A stretch of 7,500 nt of DNA from positions 1 through 7,500 of the forward strand of contig URTW01000094.1 in NCBI GenBank assembly GCA_900550815.1. Reading direction: 5' to 3'. Origin of the DNA: an uncultured Collinsella sp. Its GTDB lineage: Bacteria; Actinomycetota; Coriobacteriia; Coriobacteriales; Coriobacteriaceae. The notes under the pieces were generated by a model. It searched no databases. It was not told the DNA's origin and worked only from the letters and a program-made list of their open reading frames with translations. The position numbers and the translations under genes are program-made. Positions 6,270 to 7,500 of this stretch are shown here, piece by piece; position 1 is the stretch's first letter; every line of letters starts with the position of its first letter.

Positions 6270-7500
6270 CTAATTCTTATCGGAGGCTTCGGCCTCGGCT
6301 GACTGTTCGGCGGTTTTCTCGGAATCTGACTCGGAGGTGGATTCCTGATCGGTGTTGTCGCGAATCGTTTGCGCGTCAATCACCTGACGGGTCTGCTCCT
6401 CGTCAATCTGATGGCGGTACTTGGAAATGGTGTCCTGTGCATCGTCGACGCTCGTTTGCGGAATGCCTGCCTTCAGGCGGTTTTGCGTGTCTTCGGGCAG
6501 GTCGGACAGCTTGATGCTGGTTTCGCTCTCGAGCCAGTGGAGCTTGAGTCCGAGCGGCTTGCCGGGCAGGCCGCGCCAGACGGCGACATTGCCGTGGTAG
6601 GTTCCCAAGTAATAGGAGCCGGTGACGCCCGTGTATGCCCAGATGCCTGCTACCAGCACAAAGACAAGGGCCAAGACGGTGGCGATGGTGACATTGCGGC
6701 GTCGGACGCGTTTTGCCTCGCGCATGACGCCGTCGTCGACCAGGTCGACGACCACCACGGTCACATTGTCGTGGCCGCCGGCGGCGAGCGCCGCGTCCAC
6801 CAAGTTGTCGACACAGATCTGTGCGCTCGAGGACTGCGTAGCGATGTTCTCGATATCGCTATCGGGAATCATGCTCGAAAGACCATCGGAGCACAGAATC
6901 AGGCGGTCGCCTTCCTCGATGTGCAGGGTAAAGTGGTCGGCATACATGGCGGGATCCGAGCCCAGCGCGCGGGTGATGACCGAGCGGTTGGGGTGGACGC
7001 GGGCCTCGTCGGCCGTAATCTCGCCGGCATCCACGAGCTCCTCCACGTAGGAGTGGTCGCGGGTCACGCGGATGAGCGTGCCCTCGTGGAGCAGGTAGGC
7101 GCGCGAGTCGCCCACATGGGCGATGGCGAGCGTGTCGTTTTCGATGTAGGCGCAGGTGGCCGTGCATCCCATGCCGGGTTTGCCCAGGCCGTTGAGGGCG
7201 GCTTCGATCACGGCGGCGGTGGCGGCCTCAACGGCTGCGGCCAGGCGCGCGGCGTCGGCGGACTGCGGTGCCGTCTTGGCGATGGTCTCGACGGCGATGG
7301 AGGATGCCACCTCGCCGGCGGCGTGTCCTCCCATGCCGTCGCACACGCAAAAGAGCGGCGACTGCACCAGATAGGAGTCCTCATTGTGCGGGCGTACGCA
7401 TCCGACGTCGGAGCGGGCGCCCCACATAAGTTGCGTGGTGGTGCCGGCGTCGTAGGTCGAGTCGGTCTCGATGCGCTCGTAGGTCAGCGGCTCAAAGCTC
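6270..7500 (-). CDS. pstP: PstP-type PP2C Ser/Thr protein phosphatase with transmembrane helix and extracytoplasmic tail (5' end probably beyond window)
   Basis: This metal-dependent phosphatase would dephosphorylate targets of the neighbouring kinase. Numbering from ATG 7427, PP2C motifs appear in order: R-P-H-N-E-D (12-17), C-D-G-M-G-G-H (29-35), H-V-G-D-S-R-A-Y (104-111), T-R-D-H-S (122-126), C-S-D-G-L (179-183) and G-H-D-N-V-T (218-223). The metal-binding Asp residues are present. After an Arg-rich stop-transfer (R-V-R-R-R) comes one helix (~246-268), then a short domain with S-Y-Y-L-G-T-Y and T-S-I-K-L-S-D-L-P resembling the outside part of actinobacterial PstP, and an acidic Ser/Glu/Gln-rich C-terminus. 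ATG 7427 has no Shine-Dalgarno site. The frame stays open with GC-ending codons to the window edge (reading S-F-E-P-L-T-Y-E-R...), so the start is probably beyond 7500; if not, the gene is 6270-7427. The stop is TAG at 6270-6272. Confidence 0.92.
   Translation of the reverse strand, partial: SFEPLTYERIETDSTYDAGTTTQLMWGARSDVGCVRPHNEDSYLVQSPLFCVCDGMGGHAAGEVASSIAVETIAKTAPQSADAARLAAAVEAATAAVIEAALNGLGKPGMGCTATCAYIENDTLAIAHVGDSRAYLLHEGTLIRVTRDHSYVEELVDAGEITADEARVHPNRSVITRALGSDPAMYADHFTLHIEEGDRLILCSDGLSSMIPDSDIENIATQSSSAQICVDNLVDAALAAGGHDNVTVVVVDLVDDGVMREAKRVRRRNVTIATVLALVFVLVAGIWAYTGVTGSYYLGTYHGNVAVWRGLPGKPLGLKLHWLESETSIKLSDLPEDTQNRLKAGIPQTSVDDAQDTISKYRHQIDEEQTRQVIDAQTIRDNTDQESTSESDSEKTAEQSAEAEASDKN

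Noticed and set aside
6254..6379. Longer N-terminus for the SEDS-PBP protein (42 extra residues)
   Set aside because: The extension is Pro/Arg/Lys-rich, overlaps the phosphatase coding end, and is bypassed by a good ribosome binding site just before ATG 6253.
1..7500. CRISPR arrays, insertion sequences, tRNA/rRNA genes, phage or toxin-antitoxin genes
   Set aside because: I looked for regular repeats, transposase or integrase motifs, and RNA genes and saw none; nearly all sequence is accounted for by the listed genes.

Overview
The window looks like two unrelated bacterial chromosome segments joined at about position 2170. The left part (1 to about 2170, + strand) is a stretch of a tad/cpa (Flp, type IVc) pilus operon. 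It contains the end of a CpaD-type outer-membrane lipoprotein, a complete CpaE/TadZ MinD-like protein, and the first ~37 codons of what is probably the CpaF/TadA ATPase. A CpaD lipoprotein implies a Gram-negative proteobacterium. My impression is a moderately high-GC betaproteobacterium such as a Sutterellaceae member, but that is recall and not proven here.

The right part (about 2171 to 7500, all - strand) is the cell-wall growth and signalling cluster typical of Actinomycetota. In transcription order it has a PstP-type PP2C Ser/Thr phosphatase (entering from the right edge), a single 956-residue protein fusing a RodA/FtsW (SEDS) glycosyltransferase to a class B penicillin-binding protein, and a PknB-like Ser/Thr kinase. 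The order pstP-rodA-pbpA-pkn matches the cluster known from Mycobacterium. The RodA-PbpA fusion and the protein flavour suggest a Coriobacteriia member such as Collinsella (inference).

The two parts meet tail to tail. The + strand pilus ATPase gene breaks off after its N-terminus, and the - strand kinase breaks off just after its transmembrane helix. No insertion sequence, repeat, integrase, tRNA or terminator lies between them. The simplest reading is a chimeric contig, for example a metagenome mis-join of two gut bacteria, rather than a new gene arrangement. The kinase also has an in-frame TAG at 3002-3004 in place of a codon expected to be Tyr, so it is doubly interrupted.

Functionally, the right part makes sense as one module. 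The SEDS-PBP fusion polymerises and cross-links septal or lateral peptidoglycan. The membrane kinase would phosphorylate cell-wall and division proteins, and the phosphatase would reverse this. The left part would build an Flp pilus: CpaD in the outer membrane, CpaE localising the machine, CpaF powering it. I see no convincing evidence for an undescribed system. The most notable items are the junction, the amber codon and the natural SEDS-PBP fusion with its long cytoplasmic linker.
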